Positions 8,610 to 18,258 of a DNA stretch of 64,000 bases are shown piece by piece (within the stretch, counting starts at the first letter, position 1; each line of letters starts with the position of its first letter). The notes beneath the pieces are model-generated. The model saw only the letters and a program-made list of their open reading frames with translations. It was not told the origin of the DNA and made no database searches. This DNA comes from Leptospira perdikensis (lineage in GTDB: Bacteria > Spirochaetota > Leptospiria > Leptospirales > Leptospiraceae). Made by a program: the position numbers and the translations under genes. The DNA is taken from the NCBI RefSeq assembly GCF_004769575.1, contig NZ_RQGA01000013.1, forward strand, positions 186,001 through 250,000, in the 5' to 3' direction.

Positions 8610-11600
8610 TTACATATTGCGGCGGTACTGACCTCCTACTTCGTACAAAGCATGGGAGATCTGCCCTAAGGACGCCACTTTCACTGTTTCCAGTAACTCG
8701 TGAAAGATATTTTCTTTCGCACGAGCCACTTGTTTTAATTTTGTGATGGCCTCGTCCGTTCCTACTCCATTTCGTTTTTGAAAAGCTTTTAGATTTCCAA
8801 TTTGTTGTTGTTTCTCCTCATCTGTCGAACGAATGACCTCACCCGGAATGACAGTCGGAGATCCTTTACTATTTAAAAAAGTATTCACGCCGATGATAGG
8901 ATATTCACCTGTATGTTTTAAAGTTTCGTAATGAAGAGATTCTTCTTGAATTTTATTTCTTTGGTACATTCTCTCCATAGCACCAAGTACCCCACCCCTC
9001 TCGGTCAATCTGTTGAATTCGGTTAAAATTGCTTCTTCTACAAGATCAGTAAGTTCTTCGATGATGAAAGCTCCTTGTAATGGATTTTCATTTTTAGCAA
9101 GGCCTAACTCTCTGTTGATGATGAGTTGGATGGCAACGGCTCTTCTAACCGATTCTTCTGTCGGTGTTGTGATGGCTTCATCATAAGCATTGGTATGGAG
9201 GGAATTACAATTATCATAAATTGCATATAACGCCTGCAATGTGGTTCGAATATCATTAAAATCAATTTCTTGTGAATGTAAAGATCGACCCGATGTTTGG
9301 ATATGGTACTTTAACATTTGTGAACGTTCATTGGCACGATATTTGAACTTCATCGCTTTGGCCCAAATCCTACGTGCTACGCGACCAATCACTGAATACT
9401 CAGGATCTATTCCGTTAGAAAAAAAGAACGAAAGGTTAGGAGCAAACTCGTTAATGTCCATTCCTCGGCTTAAATAATATTCTACATAAGTAAATCCATT
9501 GGCTAATGTAAAAGCCACTTGAGTGATGGGATTGGCACCAGCCTCAGCAATATGATAACCACTAATGGAAACTGAATAAAAATTGCGTACTCCGTTTTGG
9601 ATGAAGTGGTGTTGGATATCTCCCATCATCTTTAAGGCAAACTCAGTAGAGAAGATACAAGTATTTTGGGCTTGGTCTTCTTTTAGAATGTCTGCTTGCA
9701 CAGTTCCTCGAACTTGCGAAAGAGCCTCTTTTTTTAATTTTTCATACACATCCTTAGGTAATACTTCATCACCTGTCACACCAAGAAGCATCAAACCTAA
9801 ACCATCGTTAGTTTCTGGAAGTGCCCCTCCGAACTTCGGAACAGGTTGCCCTTTGGATTCATAGATTTTTTTAATTTTGGATTGAATCTCTTCTGTTTTC
9901 CCTTCCGCACGAATGTGTTTTTCACAAGCCTGATCAATGGCAGCGTTTAGGAAAAAAGCAAGCACCATCGGTGCTGGTCCATTGATTGTCATCGATACGG
10001 ATGTGGAAGGATGACACAAATCAAATCCAGAATACAATTTTTTGGCATCATCAAGAGTGGCTACGTTTACACCGGAGTTCCCAATCTTTCCATATATATC
10101 GGGACGGACATCCGGATCTTCCCCGTATAACGTGACTGAGTCGAAGGCCGTAGACAAACGTTTTGCAGGCATTCCAGAACTCAAATAATGAAAACGACGA
10201 TTCGTTCTTTCGGGTCCACCTTCCCCAGCAAACATACGAGTAGGATCTTCCCCACTTCGTTTGTACGGATACACACCAGCAGTATAGGGAAAAAAACCTG
10301 GGAAGTTTTCTTGGTAAGACCAATGTAAAATATCACCCCAATCCACAAAACGAGGAGTGGCAATTTTTGGAATTTTCAAATGACTGAGAGATACTGTATA
10401 GTTATCCACTTTGATTTCTTTCCCACGAACAAAATAGGAATACTGTTCCTTTCGAAAAGACTCTAGTTTCTCTAACCATGTATCTAGAATATTTCGTGAG
10501 TCAGTAGATAAAGCATCCCATAACAATTGATATTCGGATTCCAGGTCTCCAGTTGGTTTTCCTTTTTTGGATAATACGGAAATGGCACCTTTGATTTGAT
10601 AGGCGGATCTTGCTATTTCTGCTTCTTTAGATATCCACTCGGCATTCCGATCAATTTCTTCTTTGATTTCTGTTAGATACCGAACACGATCCGGGGGAAG
10701 GACAACGGATGCCTCTCTTCCAATTTGGTTTTTTAAGTACTTCGACTTCCAATCCAATTGACACTTTTCAATCACAACACCAATCAAATGAGCATAGAGT
10801 TCATCGGTTCCTGCATCCTGGAACTGTGAGGCTATGGTTCCGTATACTGGCATCGCATCAATCGGATCATTAAATAAATTCCTCGAACGTTGGTATTGTT
10901 TTTTCACGTCTCGGAGAGCATCGAGAGCTCCTCGTTTATCGAACTTGTTGATGGAAATGACATCTGCATAATCGATCATATCGATTTTTTCTAACTGAGT
11001 GGCCGCTCCGTATTCTGGTGTCATTACGTATAACGAAACATCGGCGACTTCTGTAATTTCAGAGTCACTTTGTCCAATCCCCGCAGTTTCAACAATGATC
11101 AGATCATAACCCGCAGATTTTAAAATCTGGATGGCACCTTTTACGCTTCTGTTGAGAGCAATGTTCGCTTCTCTTGTGGCAAAGGATCTCATATAAACTT
11201 TTTCGTTAAAAATCGAATTCATACGAATCCGATCCCCAAGTAGTGCCCCACCTGTTTTCCGTTTGGACGGATCTACTGATAAAATAGCAATAGTTTGGTT
11301 CGGAAAATCATGTAAATACCGACGTACTAGTTCATCCGTCAAAGAAGATTTACCGGCACCACCTGTTCCCGTAATTCCAAGAACGGGGATGGTTTTTTTA
11401 GGGGGAGGAAATTCTAAATTGATAGAGTAATTGGTTTTTTCCTGCAAAAGGGAAAATTCCATTTGGGTAATGGCTTGGCCGAGTGCTAAATAATTTTTCT
11501 TTTGGATTTGTGACGCCAAATCTCCGTTAAATGAAAGTGGAGTGGCAAAATCAGATTTTTTAACTACATCGTTGATCATCCCTTGCAGACCAAGGGTTCT

Positions 11601-11984
11601 TCCTTCATCCGGAGAATAAATATGTGCCACACCATATTTATGTAGAACTTCAATTTCCGAAGGGAGGATGGTTCCACCACCACCCCCAAATACGCGAATA
11701 TGACCAGCCCCTTCCTTTTGTAAAAGATCAATCATATATTGGAAATATTCTACATGCCCACCTTGGTAACTGGTGATGGCAATGCCTTGGACGTCTTCCT
11801 GGATGGCACACTGAACAATCTCTTGTACACTTCTGTTGTGTCCCAAGTGGATCACTTCCACCCCACTCTGTTGCAAAATCCTCCGCATGATATTGATCGA
11901 GGCATCATGTCCGTCGAAGAGAGAAGCCGCCGTCACAAAGCGAATTTTGTTTTGGGGGGTGTAGGCAAGGATTTCAGTCGTCAT
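8610..11984 (-). CDS. icmF: Fused B12-dependent acyl-CoA mutase with G-protein chaperone (IcmF type)
   Basis: 1124 residues with the IcmF domain order. First comes a B12-binding domain (about 10-145; DGHD at 24-27 holds the lower-ligand histidine). A MeaI/MeaB-like GTPase follows, with P-loop GTGGAGKS at about 206-213. The C-terminal part is a mutase TIM barrel ([25 protein letters not shown]). IcmF enzymes interconvert isobutyryl-CoA and n-butyryl-CoA, some isovaleryl- and pivalyl-CoA, with adenosylcobalamin; the fused GTPase gates cofactor loading. Motifs match IcmF rather than the separate methylmalonyl-CoA mutase. The role could be branched-chain or fatty acid breakdown, since leptospires live on fatty acids. 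I chose the ATG at 11984; a TTG at 11993 would add three residues. Neither has a clear ribosome site. Confidence 0.9.
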   Translation of the reverse strand: MTTEILAYTPQNKIRFVTAASLFDGHDASINIMRRILQQSGVEVIHLGHNRSVQEIVQCAIQEDVQGIAITSYQGGHVEYFQYMIDLLQKEGAGHIRVFGGGGGTILPSEIEVLHKYGVAHIYSPDEGRTLGLQGMINDVVKKSDFATPLSFNGDLASQIQKKNYLALGQAITQMEFSLLQEKTNYSINLEFPPPKKTIPVLGITGTGGAGKSSLTDELVRRYLHDFPNQTIAILSVDPSKRKTGGALLGDRIRMNSIFNEKVYMRSFATREANIALNRSVKGAIQILKSAGYDLIIVETAGIGQSDSEITEVADVSLYVMTPEYGAATQLEKIDMIDYADVISINKFDKRGALDALRDVKKQYQRSRNLFNDPIDAMPVYGTIASQFQDAGTDELYAHLIGVVIEKCQLDWKSKYLKNQIGREASVVLPPDRVRYLTEIKEEIDRNAEWISKEAEIARSAYQIKGAISVLSKKGKPTGDLESEYQLLWDALSTDSRNILDTWLEKLESFRKEQYSYFVRGKEIKVDNYTVSLSHLKIPKIATPRFVDWGDILHWSYQENFPGFFPYTAGVYPYKRSGEDPTRMFAGEGGPERTNRRFHYLSSGMPAKRLSTAFDSVTLYGEDPDVRPDIYGKIGNSGVNVATLDDAKKLYSGFDLCHPSTSVSMTINGPAPMVLAFFLNAAIDQACEKHIRAEGKTEEIQSKIKKIYESKGQPVPKFGGALPETNDGLGLMLLGVTGDEVLPKDVYEKLKKEALSQVRGTVQADILKEDQAQNTCIFSTEFALKMMGDIQHHFIQNGVRNFYSVSISGYHIAEAGANPITQVAFTLANGFTYVEYYLSRGMDINEFAPNLSFFFSNGIDPEYSVIGRVARRIWAKAMKFKYRANERSQMLKYHIQTSGRSLHSQEIDFNDIRTTLQALYAIYDNCNSLHTNAYDEAITTPTEESVRRAVAIQLIINRELGLAKNENPLQGAFIIEELTDLVEEAILTEFNRLTERGGVLGAMERMYQRNKIQEESLHYETLKHTGEYPIIGVNTFLNSKGSPTVIPGEVIRSTDEEKQQQIGNLKAFQKRNGVGTDEAITKLKQVARAKENIFHELLETVKVASLGQISHALYEVGGQYRRNM

Positions 11985-12035
11985 AGAGAACAACGTTCTA
12001 AAAAGATTGTTACGGATTCAATTGTAAAATGTGAC

Positions 12036-12075
12036 GGGAATGACATAGCTTAGAGAACTATGCCATAAATTTCCC
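12036..12075 (-). terminator. Possible weak terminator hairpin after the acyltransferase gene
   Basis: An imperfect inverted repeat: GGGAATGACATAG at the left pairs with CTATGCCA and TTCCC at the right, with a bulge between the two paired parts. It lies just downstream of the acyltransferase stop and upstream of the mutase gene. There is only a short T-rich tract in the minus direction. Weak evidence. Confidence 0.3.
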
Positions 12076-12087
12076 GAATGGTCGAGA

Positions 12088-12909
12088 CTAAAGTATCGAT
12101 TCCGCCTTTTTCATTAGCTCCCGCACGCGATTTTCCAGGATTTCTGTCAGTTCCTTGGCCGCTTTTTTCTCAGGTCCGGTTGGAAACTCAGAAGGGAGGA
12201 TGGGTTTGCCAATTTGGTAGCGTATTTTGGTTTTGAAAGCATCTCCTGTCAGGAAGGCCTTGGGTTTTGACATGTTTGTCGCCCCCACAATTCCAGACGG
12301 AATGATAGGAACCCCAGCCCGGATGGCGAGTTTTGCGGCCATTGCCCGAAAGGATTGTAATTCTCCTGTTTCTGAACGAGAACCTTCCGGATAGATGGAA
12401 AGAAGTTCCCCTTCTTTCATGAGATCGACCATGTACGTTTCCAGCTTTTCGTAATAGTCCATGGCGGCCCGTTTGTCCATTTCGGAATCCTTCGCTGCAT
12501 TCCGAATGATGGGCATACTCCCCCAATTGATTAAGTTCTTTTTCACAACTCCCCCAAGGGAATTTAACAAAACCTCAATGATGGGCTTTGTCAAACTGAG
12601 GGGAGGGTAGTTAAAAGGAGAATTTTTATGATTGATGATGGCCATAATCTCTTCTTGGGGATGGAAGAGCTCATATTTACCCAAATAAACAATTTTACGA
12701 TCGGCAAAGGCACCTTGGACTGGAATGTCCAAATAATCCGTATGGTTAGAAATGATGAGGGCCCCACCGGATTCAGGAATATTTTCCGATCCAGCCACTT
12801 TGACGTCATAAATGAGCTCCAGGAGGTTACGGAGGATGGTTTTGGGAACTTCCCGGGGAATCACAAAGAGACTTTCTAATATATCAGAGGCGTTTTGGTT
12901 TGAATCCAT
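12088..12909 (-). CDS. PlsC-type 1-acylglycerol-3-phosphate acyltransferase
   Basis: About 273 residues. It has the acyltransferase HX4D motif in SNHTDYLD and the phosphate-binding block YPEGSRSETGELQ, then GVPIIPSGIVG, in the order seen in PlsC/LPAAT enzymes. These transfer an acyl chain to lysophosphatidic acid at the inner membrane in phospholipid synthesis. The ORF can start at 12963, but that leaves only 5 bp to the longest form of the divergent PAP2 gene. The ATG at 12909, which begins MDSNQNAS, leaves room for promoters and fits the family length better. Two other acyltransferases lie in the window, so the exact substrate is uncertain. Confidence 0.85.
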   Translation of the reverse strand: MDSNQNASDILESLFVIPREVPKTILRNLLELIYDVKVAGSENIPESGGALIISNHTDYLDIPVQGAFADRKIVYLGKYELFHPQEEIMAIINHKNSPFNYPPLSLTKPIIEVLLNSLGGVVKKNLINWGSMPIIRNAAKDSEMDKRAAMDYYEKLETYMVDLMKEGELLSIYPEGSRSETGELQSFRAMAAKLAIRAGVPIIPSGIVGATNMSKPKAFLTGDAFKTKIRYQIGKPILPSEFPTGPEKKAAKELTEILENRVRELMKKAESIL

Positions 12910-12980
12910 AGAAACATCACATATTTCAAAATAAAACTTTATGAAATCAAGTTGGATTTTCATCTTAGATGGAAATTCCT

Positions 12981-13991
12981 ATGAAAGATCTCCTCATCGC
13001 ACAGAACTCCCTTTGGTTCTCCTCCCTACCCTTGGATTCGCTACATATTTGGGATCCAACTCTCGGTGGAGTTTTTCTGACCATTTCTACAATCTGTCAC
13101 TATTTGGGAGGGAGTAGTTTTTTCCTAAGCCTTATCTCTTTTGTTTATATTTACTACCGACCAAAGCTCGCTTTTGAACTTTCATTAAGTTTATTAACTT
13201 CTGGAATTGCCGTTTATCTTTTTAAGTTTCATTTAGAAAGCCCAAGACCTTTTCCCTATCCAGAAGCTTTTGATGAAAAAGCATTTGGTTTACCGTCAGG
13301 ACATGTATATTCAGCAGTAGTCGTCTGGGGATTGTTAGCCTATCGAATCCCAAAACTTTGGTTTCGTATTCTTTCTGTATTGATCATTCTTTGTATGCCT
13401 TTCACCAGGATGTATTTAAAAGTTCACTACTTAGGTGATGTTGGTTTGGGATTTGGATTAGGGCTTTTTCACTTATTAGTGATTATTTGGTTACTCAACC
13501 GATTTTATACAAAAGATACAAAACTAATCTTTATCAAAACAGAAAACTACAGAACCTTAGCTTTACTTGGGGTCGTCCTTACTCTTTCACCGATTGTATT
13601 AGATTCAGCCTTCCTTTCAGAAGAACATCATCATAGTTTAGTCGGATTAATCATGTCAAGTGGTGCACTCGGTGGTTTTTGGTTAGGTGTTCTTTTTTAT
13701 CCGAGATTTAGCAAACCCGAATTTTTGGATTGGTCCCTTCCCAAAGTTAGTTTCTCATTTGGAACCAATGAATTTCGTATTTTTTGGAATACGGTTCTAG
13801 TTCGTTTGTTAGTATTAGCCATTGTGATCACGTTACTCTACGTAATTCCTGGTAGTTTAATCAAAAAATCGATTTGGAAAGACGATCTGTTCTTAAGATA
13901 CATCCGCTACTTGGTAGTCGGATTTTCCATTGTAGCCATTGTTCCTTTGGTTTTACAAAAAATCCAAAAAGGAAAGTTTTTGCAAAACTAA
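12981..13991 (+). CDS. PAP2-family membrane phosphatase
   Basis: About 336 residues with many hydrophobic segments. The three PAP2 phosphatase motifs are present: KFHLESPRPF, LPSGHVYSAVV and RMYLKVHYLGD. The family removes phosphate from lipid phosphates such as phosphatidate or undecaprenyl pyrophosphate. After the catalytic part (about residues 60-170) there are extra transmembrane helices, making the protein longer than a minimal PAP2. The ATG at 12981 has GGAAAT just upstream; an ATG at 12969 is also possible. The flippase gene starts 3 bp after the stop, which suggests a lipid-linked polysaccharide pathway. Confidence 0.85.
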   Translation: MKDLLIAQNSLWFSSLPLDSLHIWDPTLGGVFLTISTICHYLGGSSFFLSLISFVYIYYRPKLAFELSLSLLTSGIAVYLFKFHLESPRPFPYPEAFDEKAFGLPSGHVYSAVVVWGLLAYRIPKLWFRILSVLIILCMPFTRMYLKVHYLGDVGLGFGLGLFHLLVIIWLLNRFYTKDTKLIFIKTENYRTLALLGVVLTLSPIVLDSAFLSEEHHHSLVGLIMSSGALGGFWLGVLFYPRFSKPEFLDWSLPKVSFSFGTNEFRIFWNTVLVRLLVLAIVITLLYVIPGSLIKKSIWKDDLFLRYIRYLVVGFSIVAIVPLVLQKIQKGKFLQN

Positions 13992-13994
13992 TAC

Positions 13995-15272
13995 ATGCAG
14001 AAATTAAAAAAGATATTTCAGATTCTCAAAACGGAACTAATGAAAGAAGGAGTCCTCAAAAACTCCATCTTCGTTAGTAGTTCCAAAGCCATATCCGCCA
14101 TTACAAATTTGGTGTTTATGATTTATTCCGTGAATTTGTTAAGCAAAGCAGAGAATGGAAAACTCCAATACTTTTTAGGTTTTTTGCCCGTTGTTTTGGC
14201 TGTTGCAGAATTTGGAATTCCCAATGCCCTTATCAAATACATCTCACCCATGGCGGAAAAAAAAGAAAACCCGGGTGCGATCCTTAATGCATCACTTCGA
14301 ATCAAATTTTATTCCTTTTTATTTCTTTCGTTCGCCTGTTTCATTGCTTACGCAGTTAGTGATGAAAATTATTTCGTCTTATTACTTTTGTTATTCGGTG
14401 GGATTATTATTTCCTTTATATCCTACTTCGAAAGCCTTTTTGTTTCTTACCGTAAGTACAAATCATTATCGCTTTGGAATCCATTACCAAATATAGTTCG
14501 ACTTTTGTTGTTAATTTATTTTTCGGAATCCAGTGTTCATCCGTTGACTTACATGGACATACTCTCTATTTTTTGTATTGCTCCAATCTTTGTTTTGTTT
14601 TTGTTTTTTTTCTTTTTTGGGAAGGAAGAAATATCTTTTACAGCCGAGTCTTCAGCGATTCGAACGAACGAAAAAAAACTTTTGTTATTTAATCTTTGGG
14701 CTTTTGCCGCTTCGATTTGCGCCATCCTTTCCGATCGATTGGAAATTTTCTTTTTAAACCAATTTCATCCTCCTGAAATTGTTGCCGACTATGGCACAGC
14801 ATTACAGTTGTTTAGTGGATTTGTTATTATTCTTGCTACTTTTAATTCCATCATTTATCCCAAACTGGCAAGGCTTGCGGAAACAGAAGAATTTCCTAAT
14901 GTCTTGAAAAAATCAGTTTTTTTAGGAGGAATGATTGCCATCGTTTTATCCCCTGGAATTTTGCTAGCAGAACCCATCTTAACACTGTTATTTGGCACAA
15001 AATATACAAATTCGATTTCTGTATTTAAAATTTTATATCCAAACTTTTTATTACAATTGGTCTTTGCTCCCCTAGGAACGGCATTATTCGCATTAGGATT
15101 GCCAAGACTTCTTGCAGGACTTGCACTTCTCCGATTGTTATTTGGTGCAATATTTGACTACTGGATCATTCCCGATTGGGGTGCCAACGGAGCCGCCATA
15201 TCATTGTTTCTCGGTCAAATAGTTTCCTGGTTACTTTTGACTGGTTACTTTATGGCTTACTTTCGGAAGTAA
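13995..15272 (+). CDS. Polysaccharide/oligosaccharide flippase (MOP superfamily, Wzx-like)
   Basis: 425 residues, almost entirely hydrophobic with about 12 transmembrane helices and short polar loops, in the pattern of Wzx/MurJ-type exporters. The N-terminal segment SKAISAITNLVFMIYSVNLLSKAENG and the mid-protein NLWAFAASICAILSDRLEIFFL are typical of polysaccharide biosynthesis flippases. It would move lipid-linked sugars across the inner membrane. It starts 3 bp after the PAP2 gene and its 3' end overlaps the convergent next gene by 23 bp. No glycosyltransferases are adjacent, so its substrate is unknown. Confidence 0.85.
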   Translation: MQKLKKIFQILKTELMKEGVLKNSIFVSSSKAISAITNLVFMIYSVNLLSKAENGKLQYFLGFLPVVLAVAEFGIPNALIKYISPMAEKKENPGAILNASLRIKFYSFLFLSFACFIAYAVSDENYFVLLLLLFGGIIISFISYFESLFVSYRKYKSLSLWNPLPNIVRLLLLIYFSESSVHPLTYMDILSIFCIAPIFVLFLFFFFFGKEEISFTAESSAIRTNEKKLLLFNLWAFAASICAILSDRLEIFFLNQFHPPEIVADYGTALQLFSGFVIILATFNSIIYPKLARLAETEEFPNVLKKSVFLGGMIAIVLSPGILLAEPILTLLFGTKYTNSISVFKILYPNFLLQLVFAPLGTALFALGLPRLLAGLALLRLLFGAIFDYWIIPDWGANGAAISLFLGQIVSWLLLTGYFMAYFRK

Positions 15273-15876
15273 CAAACTCATATATTTTTTTATAGTTTGT
15301 CTCCAAAGTTTCCCATTCCCGAACAGACACATTGGTTCCATATAATTTAAGATAGGCTTCTTTTACCGATTTTCCTTCAGAAAGGAATTCTTTCAGTTTC
15401 AAAAGAACCATTTTTAATTGGATGGAATCACTTAAAATGTCATAGTCTCTGTTGATTTTAGTCCCTGAAGACAGTTCAAATTCGCGAACAAAGATTTCGG
15501 GCAAACCGAGAATACCGTAACCCATAGAATGGTTCGTCTGAAAATCTGATCTTGTTTTTGCCCAAGCAAGTAAAAACAAAGTAGGGTTTGGCGGATATCC
15601 ACCTAACAAAGTTCCATCGGGAAATTGTAATTTTTGCGAAAATCGAACAACTGCTCGGGAGAGTTCTTTCTTACGACGAACAGAAAAATTTGTTTTTTCA
15701 GCTTCCGTAAGATAAGCAAATAAAACTGCTTCCTCTTTACTATGGTCAGCCTTTTCAAAAAACCGACTCAAATCATGAGAAAAACGAGTGTCAGCTTCCC
15801 TATAAGAAAAAATAACCAACAGAAGAGGGAAAATGAGAAGAAATCCATGTCTGTATTTCAAAAGTATTTTCTTCAT
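15250..15876 (-). CDS. Hypothetical exported or membrane-anchored protein
   Basis: 208 residues with an N-terminal hydrophobic segment (about 10-25) after a basic start, so probably exported or anchored. The rest is helical, with no motif I can name. A stretch from about 115 to 190 (MGYGILGLPE, then DILSDSIQLKMVLLKLKEFL) faintly recalls lytic transglycosylase folds, but no catalytic glutamate is clear. Its 3' end overlaps the flippase gene by 23 bp and its 5' end overlaps the start of the opposite-strand outer-membrane gene by 44 bp. An AGGG abuts the ATG, too close for a good ribosome site. Confidence 0.65.
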   Translation of the reverse strand: MKKILLKYRHGFLLIFPLLLVIFSYREADTRFSHDLSRFFEKADHSKEEAVLFAYLTEAEKTNFSVRRKKELSRAVVRFSQKLQFPDGTLLGGYPPNPTLFLLAWAKTRSDFQTNHSMGYGILGLPEIFVREFELSSGTKINRDYDILSDSIQLKMVLLKLKEFLSEGKSVKEAYLKLYGTNVSVREWETLETNYKKIYEFVTSESKP

Positions 15877-17305
15877 CCCTAAAAGTATCGGGATAGTTTC
15901 CCTTCTCTTTCTTTCTTTTTTTTCCGGACTTTCCGCTCAGTCCTATTCTGACTCCGTAATGGATGATGATCGTGCGAACCGTAATTTTGGTCGAGTGGTG
16001 GTCAAAGATAGAATCCAAAAAATACCAACAGCTCCGGAAAACAAAGGATTCGGTGTCCTAACTGAGCTCATTACCGGAGGAAGGTTTCATTCCCAAAAAG
16101 GGGGAGTTGATTCTGAAAAGGCCAACCGTTATTACTCACAAGGAAATACCACAACACCCACTCTCTTCTATTATTCAAGCCAAGGTTGGAATTTAGGTAT
16201 CCTTCTGGCACCAAGGGTCACCCTTTCAGAAGGAAGGGTAGTCGAAAAGGAAGTCCGCACCATTTATGATTCCGAAGCCACAGCCCTCCTTTCCAAAGAT
16301 ATTTCGGGAATCCAGTTGGGACTCGAGGTTGGGCGTGGATTCAATCGATTGGATCGGTTTGGATTTTTCTTCGTGGGAATGGCCAATTATGGTTCGGTAT
16401 CTATTTCACATTCTTCGGGCCTTCGCATAACAGGGATTCATTTAAATGCCAAACCAGAATTAGAAAATTGGTTTGGTCCTCCCTGGACAGGATATCGAAG
16501 AGAAATTTACGGTGGGATTATTGGTTCTGAAAAAAACCTATTCTGGGATGAGTTTCGTTTTTTCCACTATGTATATTCTGACCCCAACCATAATACAAAT
16601 GGACAAATCCAATCCGGCCAAAGGATTTCTGGACGGTATTCCTACAGCGGTATGGAATTTCAATCTAAGAAATTTTTTGAGACATGGGCCATTGATCTAG
16701 TTGGCATTCGCCTTTTGGGAGAATCCAAATCTTCAATCAATCCTTGGACAGAAGGAAAAACGGCCACCAATTCATACTTGGGTTATCTTTCTCTCCATTC
16801 TCAAGGTGAGAAATTCAGTTTTGCCTTAGCAGGACTTTTTACTAAAAAAGATACTAAAGATCGATTGGATTCAAATAGCGATGGTTATGCGTCTAGTTTC
16901 GCCGAACCAAGAGTATTAGGGGGATATTCCTCCTTTCTATTGTATCAATCTTTGGATTTCATCCATTCTCCTCAATTCCGAGATGTTCCCACAAAAGATA
17001 ATCCTAACTTTGAAAACAAGGGGAATCGAGTTTATGGAATCCAAATGGGTATGGATTGGTATTCCTTTTTTCGTACCGATCTTTTTATTAATCGTTCTGA
17101 TTCCTTTTTAGGAAAGGGAAATGAAGTGATTGGAAAAATTAGTTTTTTATCTAACGATTATGGTAAGTTATTTGCCCAAATGAGTGCATCCTACACAGTA
17201 ATGGATCCACGCAGAACACGCGTTTGGATTACAGAACCATTCACAGAAGAGGAACCAAAAAAAGAATACTTACGATTTTATGTTTCTTTAGGAATCCAGT
17301 TTTAA
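15833..17305 (+). CDS. Putative outer-membrane beta-barrel protein
   Basis: 490 residues with an N-terminal signal peptide (hydrophobic core about 17-33, ending near LSAQ). The mature protein is rich in alternating hydrophobic and polar residues, aromatic residues and Gly, and ends in a C-terminal Phe (SLGIQF), the usual outer-membrane barrel signature. No family is recognised. The ATG at 15833 has a strong AGAGGG ribosome site, and no later ATG, GTG or TTG would keep the signal peptide, so the head-to-head overlap with the minus-strand gene seems real. Its stop overlaps the stop of the receiver-ATPase gene through a TTAA. Confidence 0.7.
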   Translation: MRRNPCLYFKSIFFIPKSIGIVSLLFLSFFSGLSAQSYSDSVMDDDRANRNFGRVVVKDRIQKIPTAPENKGFGVLTELITGGRFHSQKGGVDSEKANRYYSQGNTTTPTLFYYSSQGWNLGILLAPRVTLSEGRVVEKEVRTIYDSEATALLSKDISGIQLGLEVGRGFNRLDRFGFFFVGMANYGSVSISHSSGLRITGIHLNAKPELENWFGPPWTGYRREIYGGIIGSEKNLFWDEFRFFHYVYSDPNHNTNGQIQSGQRISGRYSYSGMEFQSKKFFETWAIDLVGIRLLGESKSSINPWTEGKTATNSYLGYLSLHSQGEKFSFALAGLFTKKDTKDRLDSNSDGYASSFAEPRVLGGYSSFLLYQSLDFIHSPQFRDVPTKDNPNFENKGNRVYGIQMGMDWYSFFRTDLFINRSDSFLGKGNEVIGKISFLSNDYGKLFAQMSASYTVMDPRRTRVWITEPFTEEEPKKEYLRFYVSLGIQF

Positions 17306-18195
17306 GACTGACTTAGTTTGTACCAGGTTTTAAAAAATCGAACTTCATTGCCTTTTTCATTGTAAACAATAGAATCAATATTCATCTTAGCTAGAAATAT
17401 ACCCCGTCCACTCACCAAGTTGGCCGCAGGGTTAACTACTGGATTGGGAATTTGACTGACAGCAAATCCATTTCCTTCGTCCCGAATCACTACAGTAATG
17501 CCAACATCATCCATCGAGATTTCGATAAACACAGCTGAATTGTTTTCAGCACAACGAGCATCAACTAACTTAAAATAATCTTCGTTGGCCTCCAAACAGG
17601 CTTGTTTTTCCTCATAACTCACACCGGCTACACCGTGTTCAATGGCATTTGCCAACAATTCATATAAAACAATCTTAATAGAAATCAAATCTTCTTGGGT
17701 AGCAATGGGAGAGTTTAAAATTTCTTTTACAATAAAAGCAATATAGGAATTTAATTTTTTGATTTGTGGACGGATTTTGATTTTACGATCCGCACTGAAC
17801 TGAATGATCTCGCCACTATTAAATAAAAGAGTTAAATCAACATCAGCATTTTCAAATTTTTTAATCCTAGAACGGAGGGCTTCCATTCGGAATGGTTTTA
17901 GAAAAAAATCAACGGCACCCATTCTAAAAACATCAATTGCAATTTGTATATCGCTATCGCCGGTGATCACCAAAAAAGGAGTTTGGTTTCCATCAGCTCT
18001 TAATTTTTGTATGAACTGAATTCCATTTAATTTCGGTAAGCTGATGTCAGAAATAATGAGATCAAATGTATTTTGATTAGAGATGGTAAGGGCCTCTTGT
18101 CCATCGGAAGCAAGAGTGACATTAAATTCATCTTTGAAGTATTCCCAGAACAATTCGCGGATGGTATCTTCGTCATCAACAAAAAGGATTTTCAT
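17302..18195 (-). CDS. Response regulator receiver fused to an RsbW/HATPase-type domain
   Basis: 297 residues. The receiver domain (about 1-118) has the acidic pocket DDED, phosphoacceptor Asp50 in ISDISLPKLNG and the conserved lysine in FFLKPF. The C-terminal part (about 150-297) is an ATPase of the serine-kinase/anti-sigma type: YELLANAIEHG, DEGNGF and GRGIFLAKMNID. Fusions like this link two-component input to partner-switching control, in which the ATPase domain phosphorylates or binds an anti-sigma antagonist. No antagonist (STAS) gene is nearby. SpoIIE-type phosphatases elsewhere in the window could act on the same circuit, but that is a guess. Confidence 0.85.
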   Translation of the reverse strand: MKILFVDDEDTIRELFWEYFKDEFNVTLASDGQEALTISNQNTFDLIISDISLPKLNGIQFIQKLRADGNQTPFLVITGDSDIQIAIDVFRMGAVDFFLKPFRMEALRSRIKKFENADVDLTLLFNSGEIIQFSADRKIKIRPQIKKLNSYIAFIVKEILNSPIATQEDLISIKIVLYELLANAIEHGVAGVSYEEKQACLEANEDYFKLVDARCAENNSAVFIEISMDDVGITVVIRDEGNGFAVSQIPNPVVNPAANLVSGRGIFLAKMNIDSIVYNEKGNEVRFFKTWYKLSQS

Positions 18196-18258
18196 AGAAT
18201 GGAGTCTTAGAGTAAAGGGAACTCCAATCTATAACAATTGTAAATCTATTTTTGAATT

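Noticed and set aside
8610..11984. The B12 motif of the fused mutase reads DGHDAS and not DxHxxG, which looked like a broken cobalamin site
   Set aside because: To my knowledge DGHDA-type variants are normal in IcmF proteins, and the histidine is kept.
15250..15876. Reading the 208-residue exported protein as a lytic transglycosylase
   Set aside because: Only a vague resemblance around residues 115-190; no catalytic Glu with the expected surroundings.
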